A stretch of 64,000 bases of DNA from Pararoseomonas baculiformis (lineage in GTDB: Bacteria > Pseudomonadota > Alphaproteobacteria > Acetobacterales > Acetobacteraceae): NCBI RefSeq assembly GCF_017813395.1, contig NZ_JAGIZB010000006.1, positions 186,001 through 250,000 of the forward strand, given 5' to 3'. Positions 16,736 to 24,644 of this stretch are shown here, piece by piece. Made by a program: the position numbers and the translations under genes. Within the stretch, counting starts at the first letter, position 1, and each line of letters begins with the position of its first letter. Under the pieces are notes generated by a model. It ran no database searches, was not told the DNA's origin, and saw only the letters and a program-made list of their open reading frames with translations.

Positions 16736-19057
16736 ATGAAGTTCGTTCCGGCCGGCATGCTGCGCCCCTTGCTGGCGCTGGGCGTGCTGGCGCTTCTGGG
16801 CGCGCTGCTGTTCCGCAGCGTCGAGATCCGCACGGACATGGCGGATTTCCTGCCCCCGGCGGAGACGCCCGAGGCCGCCTTCCTGCTCGCCGAGCTGCGG
16901 GAGGGGGCGGCGACCACGCTGCTGCTCGCCGGCATCGAGGGGGCGGAGGAGGCGGAGCTGGCGCGGATCTCCCGCACCATGGGGGAGGCGCTGCGGGCAA
17001 CGGGGCGCTTCGCCTTCGTGGGCAATGGCACGGCGGACCTGACGGAGCCGGAGCAGGCGCTGCTGTTCCGCTACCGCTACCTGCTCGGGAATTCCGAGGG
17101 GGCTTTCGCGGAGCCGGCGCTGCGGAAGGGGCTGGAGGGGCTGCTGGACGGGCTGCGCTCCTCGTTGTCGGGCGTGCTGGCGCGGCTGGGTTTCGCGGAC
17201 CCGACCGGGCTGTTCCTGGAAACCATCAAGGGCTGGCTGGGCGGGAGCTCCGTGCAGGTCCGGCACGGTGCCTGGTTCGCGGGTGAGGGGCCGCCGCGGG
17301 CGCTGATGGTGGCGCGCAGCAAGGCGCTGGGCACGGATACCGAGGCGCAGCGCGAGGCGGTGGAGGCGGTGCGCACGGCCTTCGAGGGAGCCGGGCCGGG
17401 AGAGGCGCGGCTGCTGCTCTCCGGCCCCGGTGTCTTCGCGGCCAGCGCGGCGGCGGCGGTGCGGGCCGATGTGGAGCGGATGGCCATCCTCTCCGCCGTG
17501 CTGCTGCTGGGCTTCCTGGTCTGGCGCTACCGCTCGGCGACCCTGCTGCTGGTGGTGGGGGTGCCGCTGCTGGCGGGAACCCTAGCCGGGGCGCTGGCCG
17601 TGGCGCTGGTGTTCGGGCGTCTGCAGGGCGCGGCGCTGGGCTTTGGGGTGACCATGCTCGGCGTGGCGGTGGACTACCCGATCTTGCTGCTGACCGGGCG
17701 GCGGCCGGGCGAGGCCATGGCGGATGCCGCGCGGCGGATCTGGCCCACCCTGCGGCTGGCCGCGGGGGCTGCGGCGCTGGGGCTGGTGGCGATGATGGCC
17801 TCCGGCTTCCCGGGGCTGGCGCAGCTCGGGCTGTTCGGGGCGGCGGGGCTCCTGGCGGGGGCGGGGGTGACGCGCTGGGGGCTGCCCTGGCTGGCGCCGG
17901 ATGCCGTGCCGGCACGGCCGCTGCCCGGCGCGGTGATGCGGGGGCTGCAGGGTGCATCCGGCCGGCCGGTGCTGGCCGCGGCGCTGGTGGCGCTGGCCCT
18001 GGTCTGGCTGGCACTGGCTGGCCCGCCCCGCTGGGAGGACGACATGGCCCGGCTGAGCCCGGTGCCCAAGGCGGACCAGGAGCTGGACACGTTGCTTCGG
18101 GCGCAGCTGGGGGCGCCGGATGTGCGGCATCTCGTCGCGCTGCGCGGCGCGAGCGAGGAGGCGGTGCTGCGCGCCTCGGAACGGGTGGCCGGGGCGCTGG
18201 CGCCGCTGCTGGCCGATGGAAGGCTGGGCGGGCTGGAACTGCCGAGCCGCTACCTGCCCAGCCGGGCGACCCAGGCGGCGCGCCAGGCGGGCATGCCGGA
18301 GCGCACGGTGCTGGAGGCGCGGCTGGCCGGGGCGATGCGCGGCCTGCCCTTCCGCCCCGGCGCCTTCGCGCCCTTCCTGGACGCGGTGGAGGAGAGCCGG
18401 GGGCTGCCCCTGCTGGATACCGCTGCCATGGCGGTGGCGCCGCTGATCTCCACCCGGCTTTCGCCGCTGCTGTCCCGGCGCGGGGATGGATGGGTGGGAA
18501 TGGGGCTGCTCTCCGGTGTGCAGGATGCCGGCGCGGTGCGGGCGGCGGTGGCCGGGCTGGCCGATCCCGGCGTGCTCTTCGTGGATGTGAAGGGCGAGAC
18601 GGAGGCGATGATCGCGGACACCACGGCGGAGGCGCTGATCTGGTGCGGAGTGGGGGCGCTGGGGGTGCTGGCGCTGCTCGGCCTGGGGCTGCGCGGGGGC
18701 GGGGCGGCGCTGCTGCGGGCGGCGCCGATCGCGGGGGCAGTGCTGGTGGTGCTTGCCGTGCTCTCCGCCCTGGGGGAGCGGCTGACGCCCTTCCACCTGG
18801 TCGCGCTGCTGCTGATGGCGGGGGTGGGGCTGGACTATGCCCTGTTCCTGGGCGCGGCAACCCGCGATCCGGAGGAAGCGGCCCGGACCGCCGGGGCGGT
18901 GATGACCTGCACGGTGACGACCCTGCTGACCTTCGGAATGCTGGCCCTGTGCGAGACGCCGGTGCTGCGCGGCATCGGCATCACCGTCTCGGCCGGGGTG
19001 GCCGCGGCCTTCATCCTGGCGCTGCTGCTGGCACCACGGGCGGGGGCGCGAGCTTAA
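16736..19057 (+). CDS. MMPL/RND-type exporter (ApeM-like)
   Basis: A 773-residue inner-membrane exporter with two repeats, each having one helix, a large periplasmic loop and five further helices. Helix 1 is at about 8-26. 'GVAVDYPILL' and 'GVGLDYALFLG' are the paired Asp-containing helices typical of MMPL/RND proton-driven pumps. In APE clusters it moves the polyene lipid. The start is ATG 16736 (MKFVPAG); a longer frame from 16670 would add 22 polar residues before helix 1. A 165-bp gap separates it from the acyltransferase gene; nothing was recognised in that gap. Confidence 0.88.
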   Translation: MKFVPAGMLRPLLALGVLALLGALLFRSVEIRTDMADFLPPAETPEAAFLLAELREGAATTLLLAGIEGAEEAELARISRTMGEALRATGRFAFVGNGTADLTEPEQALLFRYRYLLGNSEGAFAEPALRKGLEGLLDGLRSSLSGVLARLGFADPTGLFLETIKGWLGGSSVQVRHGAWFAGEGPPRALMVARSKALGTDTEAQREAVEAVRTAFEGAGPGEARLLLSGPGVFAASAAAAVRADVERMAILSAVLLLGFLVWRYRSATLLLVVGVPLLAGTLAGALAVALVFGRLQGAALGFGVTMLGVAVDYPILLLTGRRPGEAMADAARRIWPTLRLAAGAAALGLVAMMASGFPGLAQLGLFGAAGLLAGAGVTRWGLPWLAPDAVPARPLPGAVMRGLQGASGRPVLAAALVALALVWLALAGPPRWEDDMARLSPVPKADQELDTLLRAQLGAPDVRHLVALRGASEEAVLRASERVAGALAPLLADGRLGGLELPSRYLPSRATQAARQAGMPERTVLEARLAGAMRGLPFRPGAFAPFLDAVEESRGLPLLDTAAMAVAPLISTRLSPLLSRRGDGWVGMGLLSGVQDAGAVRAAVAGLADPGVLFVDVKGETEAMIADTTAEALIWCGVGALGVLALLGLGLRGGGAALLRAAPIAGAVLVVLAVLSALGERLTPFHLVALLLMAGVGLDYALFLGAATRDPEEAARTAGAVMTCTVTTLLTFGMLALCETPVLRGIGITVSAGVAAAFILALLLAPRAGARA

Positions 19058-19103
19058 AGCGCCGCAATCCCGCCGATTCCTGGCTGCACAGGGATGGGGC
19101 GCG

Positions 19104-20312
19104 ATGCGATACAGCGGTGAAATGCACTCGACCATTCCTCCCCTCGCAATGACGGCCTTCACCGCCACCAGCGCCATGGGCACGGGCCTGGCCGCGACCC
19201 GCGCAGCCCTGCATGCGCGCCGGGGCGGGCTGGCGCCCTGTGATCTTCCGGGCATGCCCGAGGGGATATGGGTGGGCCGGGTGCCCGGGCTGGAGGATGT
19301 GGCCCTGCCCGAGGGGCTGCGCCGCTTCGATTGCCGCAACCACCGGCTGGCGGAACTGGGGCTGGCGCAGGACGGCTTCGCCGCGGCCGCGGAAGCGGCG
19401 GCCGCCCGCTTCGGGGCGCAGCGGGTGGCTGTGGTGATGGGCACCAGCACCTCCGGCATCGCGGAAACCGAGGCGGCCTATGCGAAGCGGGACGGGGACG
19501 GGGCGCTGCCGCCGGAATTCGATTTCGCCCATACGCATGATCTCTACGCGCTGCCCCGCTATGTGCGGGCGCGGTTGGGGCTGCGCGGGCCGGCGGTGGC
19601 GATCTCCACCGCCTGCACCTCGGGGGCGCGGAGCTTCCTGGAGGCGCAGTCCATGATCGCGGCGGGGCTGTGCGATGCCGCGGTGGTGGGCGGGGTGGAC
19701 ACGCTCTGCCGGATGACGCTGCACGGCTTCAACTCGCTGGAACTGCTTTCCAAGGCCGCCTGCCGGCCCTGCGCGGCGGACCGCGACGGCATTTCGATCG
19801 GCGAGGCGGCGGGCTTCGCCCTGCTGATGCGGCTGGAGGATGCGCCGCCGGGCAGCGTGGCCCTGCTGGGCGCGGGGGCGAGCGCGGACGGGCATCACAT
19901 GTCCTCTCCGCATCCCGAGGGGCTGGGCGCGGTGGCGGCCATGCGCGACGCCCTGGCCGCGGCCGGCGACCTGCCGGTGGACTACATCAACATGCACGGC
20001 ACCGGCACGCGGGCGAATGACGCGATGGAGGGGAATGCGGTGCGCGCCCTGTTCGGGGATCGCGTGCCCTGTTCCTCCACCAAGGGCTGGACAGGGCACA
20101 CGCTGGGGGCCTCCGGCGCGCTGGAGGCGGTGATCTCGGCGATCTGCGTGGCCGACGGGTTGGTGCCGGGCTGCCTGGGGGTGGAACTGCCCGATCCGGG
20201 CTTCGGGGTGGATGTGGCGGTGGAGAACCGCCGGGCGCCGGTGCGGCGCGTGCTGAGCAATTCCTTCGGTTTCGGCGGCAGCAACTGCGCCCTCGTGATC
20301 GGGCAGGCGTGA
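19104..20312 (+). CDS. Beta-ketoacyl-ACP synthase (ApeO-like)
   Basis: A condensing enzyme (402 aa) of the FabF type. The catalytic triad is Cys171 (ISTACTSGA), His298 (NMHGTGT) and His332 (GWTGHTLGA). It ends with the usual 'NSFGFGGSN' motif. It extends the polyene chain, probably as a heterodimer with the next gene's product. The start is uncertain: ATG 19104 is used (GGGATGGGG upstream), and ATGs at 19122 and 19149 are alternatives. It lies 46 bp after the exporter. Confidence 0.92.
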   Translation: MRYSGEMHSTIPPLAMTAFTATSAMGTGLAATRAALHARRGGLAPCDLPGMPEGIWVGRVPGLEDVALPEGLRRFDCRNHRLAELGLAQDGFAAAAEAAAARFGAQRVAVVMGTSTSGIAETEAAYAKRDGDGALPPEFDFAHTHDLYALPRYVRARLGLRGPAVAISTACTSGARSFLEAQSMIAAGLCDAAVVGGVDTLCRMTLHGFNSLELLSKAACRPCAADRDGISIGEAAGFALLMRLEDAPPGSVALLGAGASADGHHMSSPHPEGLGAVAAMRDALAAAGDLPVDYINMHGTGTRANDAMEGNAVRALFGDRVPCSSTKGWTGHTLGASGALEAVISAICVADGLVPGCLGVELPDPGFGVDVAVENRRAPVRRVLSNSFGFGGSNCALVIGQA

Positions 20313-20325
20313 GGGTTCTTCTGCC

Positions 20326-21108
20326 GTGAGATGCGGGATCGTGGGGGTAGGGCTGCTGGGCCCCGGGCTGCCGGGCTGGGCGGCCAGCCAGGCCGTGCTG
20401 ACGGGCGAGGCGCCCTGGGAGCCGGGGCCAGTGGCGCTTCCGCCGCCTGCCGCCCTGCCGCCGACGGAACGGCGGCGCACCAGCGCGGCGGTGCGGCTGG
20501 CGCTGGCCGTGGCAGCCGAGGCGTCGGCGGCATCGGGCCTGGCGCCGGAGAGCCTGGAGACGGTCTTCGCCTCATCCAACGGGGATGGCGCCGTGGTGGG
20601 CTCGATCCTGGAGGCGCTATCCACGCCGGGGGGCGCCATTTCGCCCACGCAGTTCCACAACTCCGTGCACAACGCCGCCGCGGGCTACTGGGGGATCGCG
20701 GTCGGGTCGATGCGGCCCTCGGTGAGCCTGGGTGGCTATGACGACAGCTTCCCGGCGGGGCTGCTGCAGGCCGTGGCCGCCGTGGTGGCGCGGCGCGTGC
20801 CGGTGCTGTTCTGCTGCTACGACGCGCCGCTGACCGCGCCGCTGGATGCGCGGCGGATGACGGAAGGCGTTTTCGGCGTGGGCTTCGTGCTGGTGCCGGA
20901 GGATGCGCCGGTGGCGCTTTCGGTGGAGATGGCGGACCGCGCGGAGCCGGCCTCGGCCGGTGCGCTGGGGCCCCTGATGGCGGGCAACCCGGCGGCGCGG
21001 GCCTTGCCCCTGCTGCAGGCGCTGGCCGCGGGCCGGGCGGAGCGGATCGGCCTGCCGCTGCTGGATGGCGGGGCGGTGGTGCTGGGGGTGGAGCCCGGGC
21101 TTTCGTGA
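20326..21108 (+). CDS. Ketosynthase-like chain-length factor (ApeC-like)
   Basis: A 260-residue protein with the N-terminal ketoacyl-synthase-like fold only ('VFASSNGDGAVVGSILEAL', 'SPTQFHNSVHNAAAGYW'). No catalytic Cys is seen where ketosynthases have one, and the C-terminal half with the two His is missing, as in APE chain-length factors. It likely pairs with the preceding ketosynthase. The start is GTG 20326, 13 bp after that gene; its stop overlaps the next start by 4 bp. Confidence 0.85.
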   Translation: MRCGIVGVGLLGPGLPGWAASQAVLTGEAPWEPGPVALPPPAALPPTERRRTSAAVRLALAVAAEASAASGLAPESLETVFASSNGDGAVVGSILEALSTPGGAISPTQFHNSVHNAAAGYWGIAVGSMRPSVSLGGYDDSFPAGLLQAVAAVVARRVPVLFCCYDAPLTAPLDARRMTEGVFGVGFVLVPEDAPVALSVEMADRAEPASAGALGPLMAGNPAARALPLLQALAAGRAERIGLPLLDGGAVVLGVEPGLS

Positions 21109-21527
21109 CGCCCCCGATCATGCCGCAGGTACCCCATGCGGGCGCGATGCGCCTGCTGGACCGCGTAATCGCGCATGATGCGGACAGGATCCTCTGCGCC
21201 GCCATGTCCCACCGCGATCCCGCCAACCCGCTGCGGCGGGACGGCATGCTGCCGGCCGTGTGCGGCGTGGAATACGCGCTGCAGGCCATGGCGGCGCATG
21301 GCGCGCTGACCGGCGATGGCGCGGCGCAGCCGCCTGGCTATCTGGCAAGCCTGCGCGGCGTCTCGCTTCAGGTGGCGCGGCTGGACGACGTGGCGGCGGA
21401 GCTGCGCGTGGAAGCGCGGGCGCTGTCCCGCGCGGCGCGGGGCTTCGTCTATGAGTTTCGCGTGCTGGCCGGGGATGTTCCGCTGATCTCGGGCCAGGCC
21501 GCCATCATCATTCCGGAGAATCCATGA
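21105..21527 (+). CDS. ApeP-like hot-dog dehydratase
   Basis: A 140-residue hot-dog protein with the ApeP-type motif 'VPHAGAMRLLDRV' at 9-21 and 'GVEYALQAMAAH' on the central helix, whose Glu corresponds to the catalytic acid of FabA-like dehydratases. It provides a second dehydratase for the polyene cycle. GTG 21105 overlaps the preceding gene by 4 bp, and its stop overlaps the reductase start by 4 bp. Confidence 0.86.
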   Translation: MTPPIMPQVPHAGAMRLLDRVIAHDADRILCAAMSHRDPANPLRRDGMLPAVCGVEYALQAMAAHGALTGDGAAQPPGYLASLRGVSLQVARLDDVAAELRVEARALSRAARGFVYEFRVLAGDVPLISGQAAIIIPENP

Positions 21528-22240
21528 TCCGCGCGATCGTCAGCGGGGGCGCGAGCCCGATCGGTGCCGCCATCTCGCGCGCGCTGGCGCGGGATGGGCA
21601 CCATGTGGTCGTGCATGGCAGCGGCAACCCGGACCGCGCGCGGGCCGTGGCGGCGGAGATCGCCGCCTCGGGCGGCAGCGCGGAAGCGCTGGCCTTCGAC
21701 CTGACGGATGCCGCGGCCTGCGAGGCGGCGCTGGCACGGCTGCTGGAAGCGGGGCCGGTGCAGGCCGTGGTGCACAATGCGGGCACACATGACGACGCGC
21801 CGATGGCCGGCATGTCCGCGCGGCAATGGCATTCCGTGGTGGATGTCTCGCTGAACGGCTTCTTCCATCTGGTGCAGCCGCTGCTGCTGCCGATGATCGG
21901 CACGCGGCGCGGGCGGATCATCGCCATCTCCTCCGTCTCCGGCATCATGGGGAACCGGGGGCAGGCGAATTACGCGGCGGCGAAAGCGGGGCTGCACGGG
22001 GCGGTGAAGTCGCTCTCCATCGAATGCGCGCCGCGGGGCGTGACGGTGAACGCGGTGGCGCCGGGCGTGATCGAAAGCCCGGCGACGGAGGCGTTCAGCA
22101 AGGAGCAGATCCGCGCCCTGGTGCCGGCCCGCCGCGCGGGGCGGCCGGAAGAGGTGGCGGAGCTCGTCGCCTTCCTCGCCTCGGAGCGCGCGGGCTACAT
22201 CACGGGCCAGGTGATTTCCATCAACGGGGGCATGGCGTGA
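21524..22240 (+). CDS. 3-oxoacyl-ACP reductase (FabG/ApeQ-like)
   Basis: A short-chain dehydrogenase (238 aa) using NADPH to reduce 3-oxoacyl-ACP. It has a glycine-rich nucleotide loop (SGGASPIGAAI), NAG motif, and catalytic Ser137-Tyr150-Lys154 in 'SSVSGIMGNRGQANYAAAK', the FabG-specific form. It is the last biosynthetic gene of the polyene operon, coupled to the dehydratase upstream and to the NUDIX gene downstream by 4-bp overlaps. Confidence 0.92.
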   Translation: MIRAIVSGGASPIGAAISRALARDGHHVVVHGSGNPDRARAVAAEIAASGGSAEALAFDLTDAAACEAALARLLEAGPVQAVVHNAGTHDDAPMAGMSARQWHSVVDVSLNGFFHLVQPLLLPMIGTRRGRIIAISSVSGIMGNRGQANYAAAKAGLHGAVKSLSIECAPRGVTVNAVAPGVIESPATEAFSKEQIRALVPARRAGRPEEVAELVAFLASERAGYITGQVISINGGMA

Positions 22241-22773
22241 CGATCGAGACGCTTTCCACGCGTTTGGCCTACGAGAATCCCTGGACTCGCGTGCGGGAGG
22301 ACATCATCCGCCGCGCGGACGGCTCCCAGGGCCTCTACGGCGTCGTCGAGCGCTCGGACTTCGTGGTGGTGGTGCCCGTGCAGGACGGGCGCGTGACGCT
22401 GGTGGAGCAGTTCCGCTACCCCGTGCAGCAGCGCATGTGGGAATTCGTGATGGGCATGTGGGAAACGCGCCCCGGCACCGACCCCGCCGAGATCGCGGCT
22501 GGCGAACTGCGCGAGGAAACCGGGTGGACCGCCGGGCGCATGACGTACGCAGGCGGGATGTTCCAGGGCGCGGGCTACTGCAACCAGCGCGGCCACGTGT
22601 TCCTGGCAACCGAGCTGACGCGCGGCGAGACGGCGCGCGAGAGTACCGAGCAGGACCTGATCTGCCGCGACTTTTCGCTGGCGGAACTGGAGACGATGCT
22701 GCGGGACGGGGTGATCCAGGACGCGATGAGCATCGCGGCCTTCGGGATGCTGCGGCTGAAGGGAATGATCTGA
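22237..22773 (+). CDS. NUDIX hydrolase, ADP-ribose pyrophosphatase-like
   Basis: A 178-residue NUDIX protein. The box is 'AGELREETGW' with one departure from the consensus (Gly in place of the first Arg of REUxEE). Upstream 'FVVVVPVQDGRVTLVEQFRYP' and 'WEFVMGM' are typical of ADP-ribose/NUDT5-like hydrolases. The start is GTG 22237, whose GTGA overlaps the reductase stop, so it is co-translated with the polyene operon. A role in polyene synthesis is not evident. Confidence 0.88.
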   Translation: MTIETLSTRLAYENPWTRVREDIIRRADGSQGLYGVVERSDFVVVVPVQDGRVTLVEQFRYPVQQRMWEFVMGMWETRPGTDPAEIAAGELREETGWTAGRMTYAGGMFQGAGYCNQRGHVFLATELTRGETARESTEQDLICRDFSLAELETMLRDGVIQDAMSIAAFGMLRLKGMI

Positions 22774-22805
22774 GGGGTGCGGCGCAGGTCCTGAACTGCC
22801 GGTTC

Positions 22806-22970
22806 CCGGAGAGGGCGCTGCCCTCTCCGGACCTCACCCGCCAAGGGCCTGAGGCCCTTGGAACCCCGTCTGGCTGCCGCGGATACGGTGCAAGCAGGGG
22901 TTTCTGCCCCTAATCCTGCCTTTGCAGTCGCCTCCGGTCATGGACCGGAGGCGCACCGTCAGCCGAGCCT
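22806..22970 (+). repeat. Family-1 multi-hairpin repeat, copy 1
   Basis: In sense orientation 32 bp after the NUDIX stop. It has an 11-bp stem with a 3-base loop (22806-22830), a 10-bp stem with a single central base (22841-22861), a middle block with AACCCC pairing to GGGGTT, and a 10-bp stem with an ATG loop (22930-22952). Two further near-identical copies lie at 33542-33705 and 55584-55747. The remaining 278 bp up to 23248 hold no recognisable gene. Confidence 0.9.
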
Positions 22971-23248
22971 TCCAAACTACTAGAAGAAGATGCGGCATGG
23001 GGTAGCAGTGTCCACAAGTGAGCAGCCCCGCAGCGAACGTGAAAGCGAATGGCGGTCGCGGGGCGGCCTCAATTTTAACATTCCTGGACCGTCCGCCTGA
23101 CGTCCGCTCATGGCGGAGGAGTAGTCTTAGGCTTGCCATTTCTGCTTTGCGCCCATGGCGGTCGTGAGGCGGTCTCACCCGACGTCCCGTAAGCGGACCT
23201 AGCTCGCCGAAGGTCCAAAGGTCAGGTCGGATGGGGAGTGGACATTGG

Positions 23249-23899
23249 TTAGCCTGTAGGGCGCTTCGCCAACGCCAGCCCGACGCCCAGGACAATCATC
23301 GCTGCCCCCGAACCCTCTCTGAGGCGGCGGATCAGCGCGGGGCGCGCCGCTGCGCCGTCCCGGATGCCGCCCGCCGCAAAGGCGACCACGACATCCGCAA
23401 GGGTGTTGAGGGCGACCGACACGGAGCCAAGCACCATGAACTGCAGCGCCACGGGGCCTGCGGCCGGATCCACGAATTGCGGAACGAAGGCGAGGAAAAA
23501 CGCCGCTGTCTTGGGGTTCAACGCCTCGACCAGCACGCCCTCGCGGAATGCGCGGCGGGGTCCGATCGGCGGCGCCGCGGCTCCGTCGGCCAGGGCCGCC
23601 GATGCATCCCGTCGAGCGGCCTGGACGGTGCGGAGCCCGATCCAGACCAGATAGGCGGCACCGACCAGCTTCAGCGCGGTGAAGAGCTCCGCACTCGCGA
23701 GCACGACGGCGGAGACGCCCAGGCTTCCCGCGAGCACGTGGACCATGCCGCCGAGCCCGGTCCCGAAGCTGGATGCCACGCCCTCCGCGCGGCCACCCGC
23801 GAGCGTGCGCGCGGCGACGTAGAAAATGCCTGGGCCAGGCGTGATGGCGAGCAGCAGGGCGGCGGCGAAGTAGAGGGCGAGCTGAGTTAGATCTGGCAC
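23249..23899 (-). CDS. LysE/RhtB-family amino-acid exporter
   Basis: A 216-residue inner-membrane protein with six hydrophobic segments. The family signature 'AITPGPGIFYVAARTLAGGR' is at 19-38 and 'EALNPKTAAFFLAFVPQFV' is the second conserved block. It probably exports an amino acid or polyamine-like compound. It lies 29 bp after paiB on the same strand, so the two are probably one operon facing the MocR-type regulator. Confidence 0.9.
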   Translation of the reverse strand: MPDLTQLALYFAAALLLAITPGPGIFYVAARTLAGGRAEGVASSFGTGLGGMVHVLAGSLGVSAVVLASAELFTALKLVGAAYLVWIGLRTVQAARRDASAALADGAAAPPIGPRRAFREGVLVEALNPKTAAFFLAFVPQFVDPAAGPVALQFMVLGSVSVALNTLADVVVAFAAGGIRDGAAARPALIRRLREGSGAAMIVLGVGLALAKRPTG

Positions 23900-23928
23900 G
23901 GTAGGAACCTTGGCGAGGGCTGGAGAAG

Positions 23929-24552
23929 TCAGGTCGGGATCAAAGCCGCCGTGGCCCGGTCGGAGGGCCGGTCACTCGCTGCAAGCCCGGCGGCCACCCC
24001 CGCCCGGTCCTCGGCGCTTCGGTTCTGGCTCATCTTCCGCTTGCCCTCCAGACGAGTGATGGGCAGGCGAAGGCCCACGATCCCCCTGAGCTGTGCCCGG
24101 ATGAAACTCTCGGGAGCGTCGGTCACGGCCCAGGGCTCAGGGCGGGGTCCCTCGTGCAGGTTCGTCAGCCGCGTCACGACCTGCAGCAGGCGGTCGGAAT
24201 CCTCGAAGAACTCCGCAGGGCCATAAGCGTGGACGGCGATGTAGTTCCAGGTCGGCACCACCTTCCCGTGCTCCTGCTTGGACGGGTACCAGGCGGGGCT
24301 GACATAGGCGTCCGGGCCCATGAACAGGGCCATGGCATCGCCCATCGGCGGCAGCTTCCATTGACCGTTTGCGCGCGCCAGATGGCCGTAGAGCGTTCCG
24401 TAAGGGCCTTCATCGGGTGCCAGGAAGAGCGGCAATGGCGTGGCGATCAGGCCCTCGGCCGTGGCGGTGACAAGGTTTGCCAGGCGTGCGTCCCGCATCG
24501 TCCCGTGCAGGGCAGTGATATCCTCCTCGCGGAAGGCGGGCGGAACGTACAT
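23929..24552 (-). CDS. paiB: PaiB-family FMN-binding regulator
   Basis: A 207-residue PaiB-type protein: split-barrel FMN-binding fold, starting MYVPPAF with 'GHLARANGQWK' and 'TWNYIAVHAYGP' as conserved blocks. In Bacillus it is a negative regulator of sporulation and degradative enzymes; in proteobacteria the role is unclear. ATG 24550-24552 is chosen because homologues begin MYxP; the frame is open 36 codons further upstream into the mocR promoter. Confidence 0.88.
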   Translation of the reverse strand: MYVPPAFREEDITALHGTMRDARLANLVTATAEGLIATPLPLFLAPDEGPYGTLYGHLARANGQWKLPPMGDAMALFMGPDAYVSPAWYPSKQEHGKVVPTWNYIAVHAYGPAEFFEDSDRLLQVVTRLTNLHEGPRPEPWAVTDAPESFIRAQLRGIVGLRLPITRLEGKRKMSQNRSAEDRAGVAAGLAASDRPSDRATAALIPT

Positions 24553-24609
24553 CAGAAGGGCTCCTCGATCGGACTGGACGGTGCCCGAACCCTGGCCCAC
24601 AAGGAACAT

Positions 24610-24641
24610 CCAGTTCTCGCGCATTACAGAGGGCCAGTTCT
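24610..24641. promoter_or_regulatory. Candidate MocR direct-repeat operator
   Basis: Two CCAGTTCT boxes at 24610-24617 and 24634-24641, 24 bp apart, with an opposed ACTGG at 24573-24577. They lie in the 92-bp gap between paiB and the MocR gene. MocR/PdxR regulators bind such direct repeats, so autoregulation and control of paiB-lysE are plausible. Confidence 0.4.
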
Positions 24642-24644
24642 GCC

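Noticed and set aside
17582-19459. A 625-codon minus-strand frame opposite the MMPL exporter
   Set aside because: Shadow of a long GC-rich gene; the exporter helices are unmistakable on the plus strand.
22971-23248. Possible gene or IS remnant after family-1 copy 1
   Set aside because: No frame has a start with a ribosome site or a family motif; only a repeated GGCGGTCG-type word was seen.
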